A stretch of DNA of 64,000 nt from Bacteroides sp. (GCF_028690125.1 NZ_JAQVBV010000005.1:124001-188000); one strand, 5' to 3'. Counted from the stretch's first letter, positions 22,037 through 31,150 are shown. Notes: generated by a model not told the origin, from the sequence alone. Numbers and translations: made by a program.

Positions 22037-22119
22037 AAAGGCATCTTCTTAAGGCTCTATTATAAAATGAATGGATAGCTCCACCTCTATTTTTTTTAAC
22101 AGATAAACACTAAAATAAA

Positions 22120-22166
22120 AATGAGGTTGAATTCTTGGTCTTTTCCAAATAGAATTCAGCCTCATT
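22120..22166. terminator. Bidirectional terminator
   Basis: A 16-bp stem with one G-U pair (AATGAGGTTGAATTCT with AGAATTCAGCCTCATT), loop of 15 bases, flanked by A and T runs. It separates the PorT-like gene from the convergent DUF4293 gene. Confidence 0.8.
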
Positions 22167-22230
22167 TCTTTATATGAAAGATTTCTAATAATCTAAGATG
22201 TATGAATCTCTCCTTTTTTGAAAAGAGATT

Positions 22231-22683
22231 TTATCTCAAGCGATCTGCCGCCTTCACCATCACCTCATCACGCCCAATCGCACGAATAGCCAAGATGTTT
22301 AAAATAATAGCAATAAGTGGCAAGCATAATGCCCAATCGATCCGGAATAGATTAACATCATTCTTTAAAGCAAAATAAAATGCTGCGAAAGCAACATAAT
22401 ACCCCACCAGCAATAAGCTATTAAAAATAGACATACGAATCTGTAAGATACGATTTCTATATAAAAATATAGTTGCAAAAGCTATAATCGTACTAAGCAT
22501 CAAAATACCAAACAAGCCCCAAGTAGAGTGAAAATCGCCATCTACTCCCAATCCTATCGCCTTGAAAGGGTATTCTCCCATCGCTCCAGCAGCATCAGTA
22601 AAATATCCCATCGGTAAACACATGGCCGTAATCAGCAGACCTGTTACGATCAATAAATAAACAGTTTGAATCCGTTGAATCAT
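22231..22683 (-). CDS. DUF4293 four-helix membrane protein
   Basis: A 150-residue membrane protein with four hydrophobic segments (about 5-25, 55-75, 85-105 and 115-135) and the DUF4293 N-terminus MIQRIQTVYLL. The function is unknown. In Bacteroidales this gene regularly follows the omega-like subunit and bamD genes, and that order is kept here. A gap of 105 bases separates it from the omega gene. The constant linkage suggests a housekeeping or envelope role, but that is only inferred. Confidence 0.88.
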   Translation of the reverse strand: MIQRIQTVYLLIVTGLLITAMCLPMGYFTDAAGAMGEYPFKAIGLGVDGDFHSTWGLFGILMLSTIIAFATIFLYRNRILQIRMSIFNSLLLVGYYVAFAAFYFALKNDVNLFRIDWALCLPLIAIILNILAIRAIGRDEVMVKAADRLR

Positions 22684-22788
22684 AAATATTATATAGCAGT
22701 TAAGTTAAACAATAATAGCCAAGCAATAAGGAACAGGGAAATGAGTCCCACTTACTACTTGACTATCAAATTCTTTTCAGGAAATATA

Positions 22789-23124
22789 TTACTGAAGTTT
22801 TTCCTTCTCTTTAGATGGATTTCTATAATAAATTTTTCCTTCGATGTATTCTTGCGTAGCAATCAACGTCGGTTTTGGCAATTTCTCATAGTAACGTGAA
22901 ATCTCGATTTGCTCTCTATTTTCAAATACTTCTTCCATATTATCAGTATAAGAAGCAAACTCTGCCAATTTCTTAGAAAGATCATTCTTTATTTCTACAC
23001 TAATCTGGTTAGCGCGTTTACCAATAGTGGCAACAGTTTCATAAAGATTCCCTGTATCAGAACAGATTTCCATCATGTCACGGGTTACCGTTGTAGCAGG
23101 AGCATTCGTTTTTTTGTAGTCCAT
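22789..23124 (-). CDS. rpoZ: RNA polymerase omega subunit (Rpb6-like, Bacteroidetes type)
   Basis: A 111-residue protein of the RNA polymerase omega/Rpb6 family in its Bacteroidetes form. It supports assembly of the beta-prime subunit. Characteristic regions are TGNLYETVATIGKRANQIS and the later KPTLIATQEYIEGKIYY, which corresponds to the omega core helix pair. It lies 8 bases after bamD, an arrangement typical of the order, so it is probably translated from the bamD transcript. Confidence 0.9.
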   Translation of the reverse strand: MDYKKTNAPATTVTRDMMEICSDTGNLYETVATIGKRANQISVEIKNDLSKKLAEFASYTDNMEEVFENREQIEISRYYEKLPKPTLIATQEYIEGKIYYRNPSKEKEKLQ

Positions 23125-23132
23125 AAATCTAT

Positions 23133-23942
23133 TTAAATTTGGTCTTTAATTACTTTTTGTGATTCATTAAATATCTTCTCAGCTTCTTTCAAGAATTTGC
23201 TTTCAGGAAATTCATTCTTAAAGCCGTAATATTCATCCACCGTTTCACGATAACGGTCCATCTTTTTATCTTCTACACTATATATAGACATTTCATATAA
23301 AGCACGCAGAATCAATATGGAAAGTTCTTCGCGATAGTCAGTATAAGGATAATCTTTCAATGCATTCCGAGCTGTGATCACACAAGACTCATAGTTATTA
23401 CCCAGATAATTACCCAAGTTATAATATAATTTTGCTGAATAAAGCTCTTTCAGAACCAACTTATCCTGCAAAGCAAAAATCATATCCTGAGCTTCCTGCT
23501 TCTTTGTGCTTTCAGGAAAATATTCCATAAACATCTGCAACTGCTGAATGGCCTGATAAGTACTTGATTGATCTAAACGCGGTTCCGGCGTATCAAGGTA
23601 TAAAGATTTACCAGCCTGGAAACGTGCCAATTCAGTAAAAGTACCACGTGGATATGAATTAAAATAGGTGATAAAAGTTTGAGCAGCTGTTTGATAATCC
23701 TTTTGGTTAAAATAGCTCATTCCTAACATATAAAGAGATTCCTCCGCCTTATCTGTTCCCTTTAGGATCGTGATCAACTCATTCAACAAAGTAGCCGAAC
23801 GATTATACTGTCCTTTTGCAAAATAATTTTTAGCAGCTTCGTACTTGTATTCATAGTCAGTACTTTTCAACAATTTATTGTACTCTCCACATGAAGTTAG
23901 AGTAGCTGCCGCAAGCAAAGTTATAATGATATTTTTCTTCAT
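23133..23942 (-). CDS. bamD: Outer-membrane assembly lipoprotein BamD
   Basis: A 269-residue TPR lipoprotein of the BamD/YfiO family, part of the BAM complex that inserts beta-barrels into the outer membrane. The lipobox is LTSC in MKKNIIITLLAAATLTSCGE (Cys about residue 18). Successive TPR-like helix pairs follow: AAKNYFAKGQYNRSATLLNEL, then ESLYMLGMSYFNQKDYQTAA and later repeats. It heads the bamD-omega-DUF4293 cluster. A -7 match TAACTTTG lies at 23968-23961 with TTGG 19 bases upstream. Confidence 0.95.
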   Translation of the reverse strand: MKKNIIITLLAAATLTSCGEYNKLLKSTDYEYKYEAAKNYFAKGQYNRSATLLNELITILKGTDKAEESLYMLGMSYFNQKDYQTAAQTFITYFNSYPRGTFTELARFQAGKSLYLDTPEPRLDQSSTYQAIQQLQMFMEYFPESTKKQEAQDMIFALQDKLVLKELYSAKLYYNLGNYLGNNYESCVITARNALKDYPYTDYREELSILILRALYEMSIYSVEDKKMDRYRETVDEYYGFKNEFPESKFLKEAEKIFNESQKVIKDQI

Positions 23943-24070
23943 CCTATTTCAAATAATGCGCAAAGTTACGTATTCGCAGGGAATTAACCAATTAATCTAT
24001 GTTTTTTAATACAAAAAAGGCGTTAAACATCGACGGAAAGAACATAAAAGACGTCAAATGGGGAGTGAAA

Positions 24071-24135
24071 AACAGCGAACAGACTGCGCTATATTTTTAT
24101 CCGATAGCGTAGCCCGTCCACCACTTACTGTTCAC
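24071..24135 (-). terminator. Nested hairpin after the paaK-ACT pair
   Basis: Outer arms GCGAACAG (24075-24082) and CTGTTCAC (24128-24135); inner arms CTGCGCTAT (24084-24092) and ATAGCGTAG (24104-24112). On the minus strand a T5 run follows. It may be a terminator or a conserved RNA hairpin. Confidence 0.4.
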
Positions 24136-24143
24136 AATTAAAT

Positions 24144-24569
24144 TTATAATTTATACAAATCACTTGCCGCCAACAGATCGACTTTCTTTTCTTTCAGAAC
24201 TTCAATACATTTATCCATATTGCTGGGGCGAATCACAACATTGGCAATATTATTGTTTGCAAACGAATACATATATTCAATGAATACCCCCTCCACAGAC
24301 AAATATCCTAACACTGTTGCCAAAGCTCCAGGAACATTAGGACAACTGATTCCAACCACATCTGTTATATTAACAGCAAAATGATTATCCTTCAATGCCT
24401 TATAAGCCCTATCCGGATCAGACACAATTCCACGTAAAATACCAAAATCTGCATTTTCAGCGATGCACAATGCAGAAAGATTTATATTTTCTTTCGCCAG
24501 CACTTCAGTCACTTCCGTTAAACGACCGGACTTGTTCTCCAAAAAGATAGAAAGTTGTTTTGCTACCAT
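24144..24569 (-). CDS. ACT domain protein linked to paaK
   Basis: A 141-residue protein made of two ACT-type repeats (about 2-70 and 72-140): VAKQLSIFLENKSGRLTEVTEVLA begins the first and VVGISCPNVPGALATVLGYL the second. ACT domains bind amino acids and regulate metabolism. The start at 24569 (MVAKQLS) is chosen because an upstream in-frame ATG at 24602 would overlap paaK. It lies 13 bases after the paaK stop. This pairing is common in Bacteroidales and suggests feedback by an aromatic or branched-chain amino acid, though the ligand is not known. Confidence 0.9.
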   Translation of the reverse strand: MVAKQLSIFLENKSGRLTEVTEVLAKENINLSALCIAENADFGILRGIVSDPDRAYKALKDNHFAVNITDVVGISCPNVPGALATVLGYLSVEGVFIEYMYSFANNNIANVVIRPSNMDKCIEVLKEKKVDLLAASDLYKL

Positions 24570-24582
24570 AGTTGTTGAATTA

Positions 24583-25881
24583 TTAAAGTTTTCTGTTATC
24601 AATTACTCGTTTTGCTTTGCCCACACTACGTTCAATGCTACGCGGCTCTACCAACTTCACATTGACACCAAGCCCAAGAACACTTTGTAGACGGTTTGTC
24701 AGCTTTTTCTTCAAAGCCAGCATTTTATTGATTTCGTCCGAATAGAAATCAGAACGTACTTCTACCTGAAGCTCCATAGTATCGGTATTATTCTCCCTGC
24801 CTATTACTAACAAATAGTGAGGTTCAAATTCTGCCATTTCAAGAATAACGGATTCAATCTGAGTCGGGAATACATTTACACCACGGATGATTAGCATATC
24901 GTCACTACGCCCAAGGATACGATCCATCCGAACCAAAGTACGTCCACAAGAACATTTATCATAATGCAGGGCAGTTAAATCACGTGTCCGGTAACGCAGT
25001 AGCGGCATCCCTTCTTTAGTCAGATGTGTAAAGACCAACTCTCCTGTTTGTCCGGGTCCAACCGGCTGCAATGTATTCGGATCAATAATTTCGGGGAAAT
25101 AATGATCCTCATTCAGGTGCGTACCATGCTGACACTCGCATTCATAACCAACTCCGGGTCCGGCTATCTCGCTCAATCCATAAATATCATAAGCTTTGAT
25201 ACCCAACTTTTCTTCAATTTCATGACGCATATGCTCTGTCCACGGCTCTGCTCCAAAAGCCCCTACTTTCAAATTAAATTCTTCACGAGGCAAACCGGAA
25301 TCTTTAATTGCATCTGCCAGATAAAGCGCATACGATGGAGTACAACACAATATGGTTGAACCGAAGTCGTGCATCAATGTTATCTGTTTTTCAGTATTGC
25401 CACTAGACATCGGAATCACCGATGCACCTATATTTTCTGCTCCGGCATGAGCACCTAGTCCACCTGTAAAAAGACCATATCCATAAGAAACCTGAAATAT
25501 ATCTGAACGACCGGCCCCATAAGCAGTAAAGGCACGCGAGATACATTCAGCCCATGTAGAGAGGTCCTTGCGCGTATATCCTACCACAGTCGGCTTACCG
25601 GTAGTACCCGAAGAAGCATGAATACGTACAATTTGGCTCATCGGGACTGCACAAAGTCCGAAAGGATAATTATCTCTTAAGTCATGTTTCGTTGTAAACG
25701 GAAGTTTCGCAATATCATCAATACAATTGATATCATCGGGTGTAATTCCCAGTTCTTGCATTTTCTTCCGGTAAAAAGGAGTGTTGTGATAAACGTAGTC
25801 TACAATTTTCTTGAGTCGTATGCTTTGAATCTTGCGAAGACCTTCGCGGTCCATACACTCAATGTTCTCATTCCAAATCAT
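24583..25881 (-). CDS. paaK: Phenylacetate-CoA ligase family enzyme
   Basis: A 432-residue adenylate-forming enzyme that activates phenylacetate (or a related aryl acid) to its CoA thioester with ATP. The AMP-binding loop is SSGTTGKPT; further family motifs are YGLSEIAGPGVG, then LRYRTRDLT and RSDDMLIIRGVNVFPTQIE. The start MIWNENIECMD at 25881 is preferred to an upstream ATG at 25938 because it matches the family length. It forms an operon with the ACT protein downstream. In gut Bacteroides this enzyme probably serves amino-acid fermentation with keto-acid oxidoreductases, which are not in the window. Confidence 0.93.
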   Translation of the reverse strand: MIWNENIECMDREGLRKIQSIRLKKIVDYVYHNTPFYRKKMQELGITPDDINCIDDIAKLPFTTKHDLRDNYPFGLCAVPMSQIVRIHASSGTTGKPTVVGYTRKDLSTWAECISRAFTAYGAGRSDIFQVSYGYGLFTGGLGAHAGAENIGASVIPMSSGNTEKQITLMHDFGSTILCCTPSYALYLADAIKDSGLPREEFNLKVGAFGAEPWTEHMRHEIEEKLGIKAYDIYGLSEIAGPGVGYECECQHGTHLNEDHYFPEIIDPNTLQPVGPGQTGELVFTHLTKEGMPLLRYRTRDLTALHYDKCSCGRTLVRMDRILGRSDDMLIIRGVNVFPTQIESVILEMAEFEPHYLLVIGRENNTDTMELQVEVRSDFYSDEINKMLALKKKLTNRLQSVLGLGVNVKLVEPRSIERSVGKAKRVIDNRKL

Positions 25882-26016
25882 GTTTTTCTGATATTTACTA
25901 GTTGTATGAATCTGTTTTTTGATATTAATATGTTGCAAAGTAAAGGATTTATTTGGAAAAATGATTTGTTATCTCAATTATTTTCCCGAATATTGCTCCA
26001 CTTTTAAGATTTAACT

Positions 26017-28050
26017 ATGAATTTTGAATTAACATCTGCTTACAAGCCTACCGGGGACCAACCGGAAGCAATCGCCCAACTGACTGATGGGGTACTTCAA
26101 GGAGTTCCAGCACAGACTTTATTAGGCGTTACCGGTTCTGGAAAAACATTTACTATAGCCAACGTTATCGCTAAAATCAATAAACCAACATTGATTTTAA
26201 GCCATAACAAAACATTAGCTGCCCAGCTATATAGCGAGTTTAAAGGATTCTTCCCGAACAATGCTGTAGAATACTATGTCTCCTATTATGACTATTATCA
26301 ACCGGAAGCCTATTTGCCAAACTCAGATACATATATAGAAAAGGATCTGGCTATCAATGACGAAATAGACAAACTTCGTTTGGCAGCTACTTCTGCTCTA
26401 CTTTCAGGGCGGAAAGATGTGGTAGTCGTGTCCTCTGTCTCTTGCATTTATGGTATGGGGAATCCATCGGATTTCTACAAAAACGTAATTGAAATAGAGC
26501 GTGGACGGATGCTTGATCGCAATGTATTCCTCCGCCGCCTGGTAGATAGCCTGTACGTGCGTAATGATATCGACCTGAACCGTGGAAATTTCCGCGTGAA
26601 AGGAGACACAGTAGATGTTTTCCTTGCTTATACTGACAATCTTCTCCGTGTTACCTTCTGGGGAGACGAAATTGATGGCATTGAAGAAGTAGACCCTGTA
26701 ACAGGTATCACTATTGCTCCGTTCGAAGCCTATAAAATTTATCCTGCTAACCTTTTCATGACTACCAAAGAGGCGACTCTCCAAGCCATTCATCAAATCG
26801 AAGATGACTTGACAAAGCAAGTAGCTTACTTTGAATCTATTGGCAAAGAATATGAAGCCAAACGCTTGTATGAACGAGTTACTTATGATATGGAAATGAT
26901 TAGAGAGTTAGGACATTGTTCAGGCATTGAAAATTACTCGCGTTATTTCGACGGTCGTATTGCAGGTAGCCGTCCTTACTGTCTGCTCGATTTCTTCCCC
27001 GATGATTTTCTGATTGTCATAGACGAAAGCCATGTAAGCATTCCACAAGTCCGTGCTATGTATGGTGGCGACCGTGCCCGAAAAATCAATCTCGTAGAAT
27101 ATGGTTTTCGCTTGCCTGCTGCCATGGACAACCGCCCCTTGAAATTCGAAGAGTTTGAAACTATGGCTAAACAAGTTATCTACGTTAGCGCAACTCCTGC
27201 GGAATACGAACTTATTCAATCCGAGGGCATTGTAGTTGAACAGGTCATCCGCCCGACTGGATTACTCGATCCGATTATAGAAGTTCGCCCAAGCCTGAAT
27301 CAAATAGACGATTTGATGGAAGAAATTCAGCTCCGCATCGAAAAAGAAGAGCGGGTACTTGTCACTACACTCACCAAACGTATGGCGGAGGAATTGACCG
27401 AATACTTACTTAATAATAATGTAAGGTGTAATTATATACACAGCGACGTAGATACATTAGAACGAGTGAAAATCATGGATGACCTCCGCCAGGGAGTATA
27501 TGATGTACTGATCGGAGTCAATTTGCTCCGTGAAGGTCTCGACCTTCCTGAAGTATCTCTTGTAGCCATTCTTGATGCCGATAAAGAAGGGTTTCTCCGC
27601 TCCCATCGTTCCCTGACGCAGACCGCAGGACGTGCTGCCCGTAATGTGAACGGAAAAGTGATCATGTATGCTGATAAAATAACAGACAGTATGCGGCTCA
27701 CCATTGATGAAACCAACCGCAGACGGGAAAAGCAGTTGGCTTATAATGAAGCAAATGGAATTACTCCGCAGCAAATCAAGAAAGCACGGAACCTGTCTGT
27801 GTTTGGTAATACAACTTCCGAAGAAGCTGTTGTGCTCAAAGAAAGGAAGGCTTATGTCGAACCTAACAATCCAAATATTGCAGCTGATCCGGTAGTCCAA
27901 TATATGAGTAAAATACAGATGGAAAAGAGCATCGAACGTACTCGAAAGTTAATGCAAGAAGCTGCGAAAAAGTTAGAATTTATTGAAGCGGCTCAATATC
28001 GTGATGAATTACTGAAACTTGAAGATCTGATGAAAGAGAAATGGGGATAA
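26017..28050 (+). CDS. uvrB: Excinuclease ABC subunit B
   Basis: UvrB verifies damage and nucleates the UvrC incision complex in nucleotide excision repair. At 677 residues it is full length. Visible features are Walker A GVTGSGKT (about residues 38-45), the beta-hairpin region YYDYYQPEAY, the DEAD-like VIDESHVSIPQ, the YVSATP motif, the helicase end GVNLLREGLDLPEVSLV with QTAGRAARN, and a C-terminal UVR domain (KLEFIEAAQYRDELLKLE). It diverges from paaK. Confidence 0.99.
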   Translation: MNFELTSAYKPTGDQPEAIAQLTDGVLQGVPAQTLLGVTGSGKTFTIANVIAKINKPTLILSHNKTLAAQLYSEFKGFFPNNAVEYYVSYYDYYQPEAYLPNSDTYIEKDLAINDEIDKLRLAATSALLSGRKDVVVVSSVSCIYGMGNPSDFYKNVIEIERGRMLDRNVFLRRLVDSLYVRNDIDLNRGNFRVKGDTVDVFLAYTDNLLRVTFWGDEIDGIEEVDPVTGITIAPFEAYKIYPANLFMTTKEATLQAIHQIEDDLTKQVAYFESIGKEYEAKRLYERVTYDMEMIRELGHCSGIENYSRYFDGRIAGSRPYCLLDFFPDDFLIVIDESHVSIPQVRAMYGGDRARKINLVEYGFRLPAAMDNRPLKFEEFETMAKQVIYVSATPAEYELIQSEGIVVEQVIRPTGLLDPIIEVRPSLNQIDDLMEEIQLRIEKEERVLVTTLTKRMAEELTEYLLNNNVRCNYIHSDVDTLERVKIMDDLRQGVYDVLIGVNLLREGLDLPEVSLVAILDADKEGFLRSHRSLTQTAGRAARNVNGKVIMYADKITDSMRLTIDETNRRREKQLAYNEANGITPQQIKKARNLSVFGNTTSEEAVVLKERKAYVEPNNPNIAADPVVQYMSKIQMEKSIERTRKLMQEAAKKLEFIEAAQYRDELLKLEDLMKEKWG

Positions 28051-28268
28051 TCTCTTCTGCAGCGATTCTAAGAAGAAATAAAATCTATATAAATTATGCC
28101 ATGATCTAATTCCTATGATATCATCATTGCTATAACATACTGTTATCCTTCTGACCAGATAATAACAGTATGACAAATGAACTTTCCTCACAAATTTATT
28201 AATAAATATAGAATAAGAAGTATTTATTTTTAATTAGTGTTATAAAAACACCTTTCAGGATTGATTTA

Positions 28269-28299
28269 TTTGCTTATTCCAAAAAAGCAAGTACCTTTG
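28269..28299 (+). promoter_or_regulatory. Promoter of small RNA copy 1
   Basis: TTTG (28269-28272), 19 bases, then TACCTTTG (28292-28299) followed by C. This is a full Bacteroides promoter with ideal spacing and is shared with the copy at 31.3 kb. Confidence 0.75.
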
Positions 28300-28300
28300 C

Positions 28301-28367
28301 AATGTGTTTTTCATAGTATTAGATTTAAGGTTAACAAAGGTTGGAGCAAGGCGTTGCTCCTTTTTTT
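28301..28367 (+). ncRNA. Candidate small RNA, copy 1 of a duplicated unit
   Basis: A unit of about 67 bases in the gap between uvrB and the deoR gene. It begins AATGTGTTTTTCATAG after a complete promoter and ends in an intrinsic terminator: GGAGCAA (28343-28349), loop, TTGCTCC (28354-28360), then T7. There is no open frame of any length. A second copy at 31331-31397 differs at only one base inside this stretch. Conservation includes the middle of the RNA, not only promoter and stem. It could instead be a conserved leader acting by termination, but no gene follows on this strand. The function is unknown. Confidence 0.65.
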
Positions 28368-28398
28368 ATATCCATATCTTACATAAGGGAATAAACAT

Positions 28399-29148
28399 TC
28401 ATAAAAGAATGAATGAAGTTTTTGCCCAATGTTCTCTGATAGATTTAACTTCAGCATCCTCTGTCACCAAGTAATCTACATCTCCCAACGAAGCAATCAC
28501 ATAATCTTCCGCTTTATTTAATTTATGGCTATCCGCCAAAACAATTCTTTTTTGGGCACGTTCCATCATAAGTCTTTTTACCATTGCCTCTTCCCTGTCC
28601 GGTGCTGTCAGTCCTTGTTGGGGATGTACACTACAGACACCTAAAACCAGCCAATCGGGACGGATCGTCTGTAATGCCTGATAAACGGAAATGCCGACAG
28701 TAACCTGAGAGGAGGCAAAAACTTTACCACCTAAAAATATCAATTCTATTTTAGGATTATTCATTAGTACATTTACAATTGGAAAGCTATTTGTATAAAC
28801 GGTCAGCTCCATTCCCGCAGGAATTTGCCGGGCAACTTCAAGATTAGTCGTTCCACCATCAATCAATATTAGTTCTCCTGACTTGAATAAAGGTATTACT
28901 TTAGCTGCCATTTCTTGCTTTCCGGCAATTCCAGTGTTCAACCGATCAACAAAACGATGTGGAATACCAGATTTGGCTACTGCACCACCATGTACTTTTG
29001 TAAGCAGACCTTGTTCGTCCAATTCTACGAGATCACGGCGCAATGTATCATCAGACACTCCCAATTCCTGACTCAACGCTGTAATATAAATGCGATAATT
29101 TTCGCCAAGTCGATTCAATATATACTGATGTCTTTCTTCTTTTAGCAT
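28399..29148 (-). CDS. DeoR family transcriptional regulator
   Basis: A 249-residue DeoR-type sugar-responsive repressor. The N-terminal winged helix (residues 1-58) contains EERHQYILNRL and the recognition helix region VSDDTLRRDLVELDEQG, then KVHGGAV. The C-terminal DeoRC sensor domain (about 75-235) has the phosphosugar-isomerase-like pattern LIDGGTTNLEVARQIP and KRIVLADSHK. The start MLKEERHQ at 29148 fits the family better than 29160. A -7 box overlaps an ACCGCA motif upstream, pointing to autoregulation. The effector is probably a phosphorylated sugar, but no sugar operon is adjacent. Confidence 0.93.
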   Translation of the reverse strand: MLKEERHQYILNRLGENYRIYITALSQELGVSDDTLRRDLVELDEQGLLTKVHGGAVAKSGIPHRFVDRLNTGIAGKQEMAAKVIPLFKSGELILIDGGTTNLEVARQIPAGMELTVYTNSFPIVNVLMNNPKIELIFLGGKVFASSQVTVGISVYQALQTIRPDWLVLGVCSVHPQQGLTAPDREEAMVKRLMMERAQKRIVLADSHKLNKAEDYVIASLGDVDYLVTEDAEVKSIREHWAKTSFILL

Positions 29149-29175
29149 ATTATAAAGCATAAGCTATTGCATATT

Positions 29176-29305
29176 ACCGCAAATATACATATATTTCGAA
29201 GTGAAATGAAGATATAATGAAACTTTATTCGCAAATATGCGGTTTTACCAATTATTTCTCCTTAAAAGCTCAGGAAACCGCAAAATAGGTAAAAATACCG
29301 CAGAT
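29176..29305. promoter_or_regulatory. Cluster of ACCGCA motifs, candidate DeoR operators
   Basis: Four related sites lie in the divergent region: ACCGCAAATAT (29176-29186), CGCAAATATGCGGT (29230-29243, inverted copy), ACCGCAAAAT (29277-29286) and ACCGCAGAT (29297-29305). The first overlaps TATATTTG (29187-29180, minus strand), the likely deoR -7 box. Repeats of this spacing suit cooperative or looped repressor binding. Confidence 0.5.
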
Positions 29306-29373
29306 AGTAAATAAAGATTCATTAATTAAGTTTTACAACAACAATATATTTAATTATTAAATAATCAAAAAGT

Positions 29374-29889
29374 ATGAAGAAACAAATATTAGTAGATATG
29401 GACGGAGTGTTAGCAGATGTATATTCTCAATTTATTGAATGGGAATATAAAGAATCAGGTACCAGATTAAAAATAGAGGAGCTAAACGGGAAAACAGAAA
29501 CAGAAGCGCTACCTTCCTGTAATAAACACGTACGAAGTATTGGCTTCTTTAGAACAGTTCCTGTCATGCCAAACAGTTTTGAAGGACTTAAATACCTTAA
29601 TGAAAAGTATAAAGTACTTATTGTATCATCAGCAACAGAATATCCCAAAAGCTTACCAGAGAAACAGGCATGGCTAAATGAGTATTTTCCTTTCATCACG
29701 TGGGAACAAATGATCTTTTGTGGGAGAAAAGACAGCATAAAAGGAGATATTATGATTGATGATCATCCTAAAAATCTCAGAACATTCGAAGGGAAAAAAT
29801 ATATTTTCAGCCAACCTCATAATTTATTTATCTCGGATGAACAATATGAAAGAGTATCCGATTGGAAAGAAATTATGTTCAAACTTTGA
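29374..29889 (+). CDS. 5'(3')-deoxyribonucleotidase (NT5C-like HAD phosphatase)
   Basis: A 171-residue HAD-superfamily enzyme of the 5'-nucleotidase, deoxy (NT5C) type, removing phosphate from deoxyribonucleoside monophosphates. The catalytic motif I is VDMDGVLAD (residues 7-15, nucleophile Asp8). Motif II is in VLIVSSAT, and motif IV in IMIDDHPKNL. It diverges from the deoR gene across the ACCGCA motif cluster, so it may be a target of that repressor. Substrate preference beyond the family is not visible. Confidence 0.88.
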   Translation: MKKQILVDMDGVLADVYSQFIEWEYKESGTRLKIEELNGKTETEALPSCNKHVRSIGFFRTVPVMPNSFEGLKYLNEKYKVLIVSSATEYPKSLPEKQAWLNEYFPFITWEQMIFCGRKDSIKGDIMIDDHPKNLRTFEGKKYIFSQPHNLFISDEQYERVSDWKEIMFKL

Positions 29890-29913
29890 AAGAAAAAAAG
29901 CATAAGAACATTT

Positions 29914-29998
29914 TTACCATAGATTACATAAATTCTCAATGATCATAAATATCATATATTGGGTATTTATCAAAATGAACCTGTGTAATCCATGGTAA
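29914..29998. repeat. Imperfect 15-bp inverted repeat
   Basis: TTACCATAGATTACA (29914-29928) and TGTAATCCATGGTAA (29984-29998) match at 14 of 15 positions across a 55-base spacer. It lies between two convergent genes and may be an intergenic repeat or terminator-like structure. Confidence 0.5.
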
Positions 29999-30021
29999 CT
30001 TCTGACATTTTTTTTGCAAAC

Positions 30022-30297
30022 TTAAAAAGTGAACTTTTCTATTTTCATCGTACCCAAGGTCTGTATTTTAGGAACCAAAGTCACAAAGTGTACTGCTTTT
30101 TCGTGAGCAGTCAGCGATTCCTCATCAGTCCATGTTTCACAAATCATCAGAACGTCCGGACGTGTAGCACTCTCAAAAATATCATAGGCAATACAGCCTT
30201 CATCTTTTAAGGAAGAAGCCACCAACTCTTTTGCAGCTTCTAACAGAGCCGCACGGTTACTTTCATTTACTTGAATAAAAACATTCAGTCTAATCAT
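30022..30297 (-). CDS. Antibiotic biosynthesis monooxygenase-fold protein
   Basis: A 91-residue dimeric alpha+beta barrel protein of the ABM (YgiN-like quinol monooxygenase) family. The pattern LNVFIQVNESNRAALLEAAKEL, then EEGC-like DEGCIAYDIFES and CETWTDEESLTAHEKAVHF is typical, including the His near residue 66 that often lines the pocket. Members act on quinols or heme-like substrates; the exact role here is unknown. It is monocistronic, with a TAAATTTG -7 match at 30329-30322. Confidence 0.85.
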   Translation of the reverse strand: MIRLNVFIQVNESNRAALLEAAKELVASSLKDEGCIAYDIFESATRPDVLMICETWTDEESLTAHEKAVHFVTLVPKIQTLGTMKIEKFTF

Positions 30298-30370
30298 AAC
30301 TATTAAATTTTAAATACACCACAAATTTACATGATAAATCTGAGATTCCCTACATTCATACTACAATAAA

Positions 30371-30404
30371 AAATGCCACTTGATCATTTTCTCAAGTGAC
30401 ATTT
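30371..30404 (-). terminator. Terminator after the GDSL hydrolase gene
   Basis: On the minus strand AAATGTCACTTGA pairs with TCAAGTGGCATTT (one G-U) and is followed by T6. It lies just past the stop of the minus-strand hydrolase gene. Confidence 0.75.
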
Positions 30405-30439
30405 CTACTATATTACAATATTCAAATAATATCTACTCA

Positions 30440-31150
30440 TCAAAGAGCCTTATCAATCGCGATTTTAATCAAACTTTCCATCATGTCATATCCTTTGCTT
30501 ACAGGATGTACGCCATCCCCAGCCCTTGCATATTCAGAATTCATAGCTAAAGTTTCGGGAACAACCATTGCCTGATAATAATCAACATATGGAATCTTAT
30601 TCGCCTTAGCATAAGCCTCTATCCGTTCATTCAATGCTTTAATTTTTTGAGGAGCATCTTTAATTTTTGGATTCCATCCGAAACCGGCAGCCGGCAATAC
30701 AGAAGTCAGGATTACCTTTATATTGTTTGCCTTAGCCAGCTCTGCCATCGAAACAATATTTCCAAAAGTATAATCTTCAACATAAGGACCAGTATTTTCC
30801 GCAACATCGTTAGTTCCGGCATTAATCACCACCAAAGCAGGAGCAAGATTAATCACATCTTCACGAAAGCGCAACAAAAATTGATAAGAAGTCTGCCCGC
30901 CTATGCCACGGCTAATATATCCATTCTTCTTAAAAAAGTCTGGATGAGTGTTTATCCAACCTTCTGTAATAGAATTCCCCATAAAAACAACTCTCTTATC
31001 CTTCTTTGTAGGCTTCGACAATTCTGAATTATCTTTTGCAAAACGTTTGAAATTTGCAAATTCATAATTTTGTGCATTAACTTCTCCTACTGAAAGTCCC
31101 AAACACGCAATGGTCAATAACATCCATTGCCCTAAAAAAATCTTTTTCAT
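30440..31150 (-). CDS. Secreted SGNH/GDSL-type esterase
   Basis: A 236-residue exported hydrolase of the SGNH superfamily. A signal peptide spans residues 1-26 (cleavage after VNA). The four blocks are visible: block I VVFMGNSITEG (Ser nucleophile), block II Gly in SRGIGGQTS, block III INAGTNDV (Asn) and block V DGVHPVSKGY (Asp and His). Such enzymes deacetylate or de-esterify glycans and glycolipids. It is monocistronic and the substrate is unknown. Confidence 0.92.
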   Translation of the reverse strand: MKKIFLGQWMLLTIACLGLSVGEVNAQNYEFANFKRFAKDNSELSKPTKKDKRVVFMGNSITEGWINTHPDFFKKNGYISRGIGGQTSYQFLLRFREDVINLAPALVVINAGTNDVAENTGPYVEDYTFGNIVSMAELAKANNIKVILTSVLPAAGFGWNPKIKDAPQKIKALNERIEAYAKANKIPYVDYYQAMVVPETLAMNSEYARAGDGVHPVSKGYDMMESLIKIAIDKAL

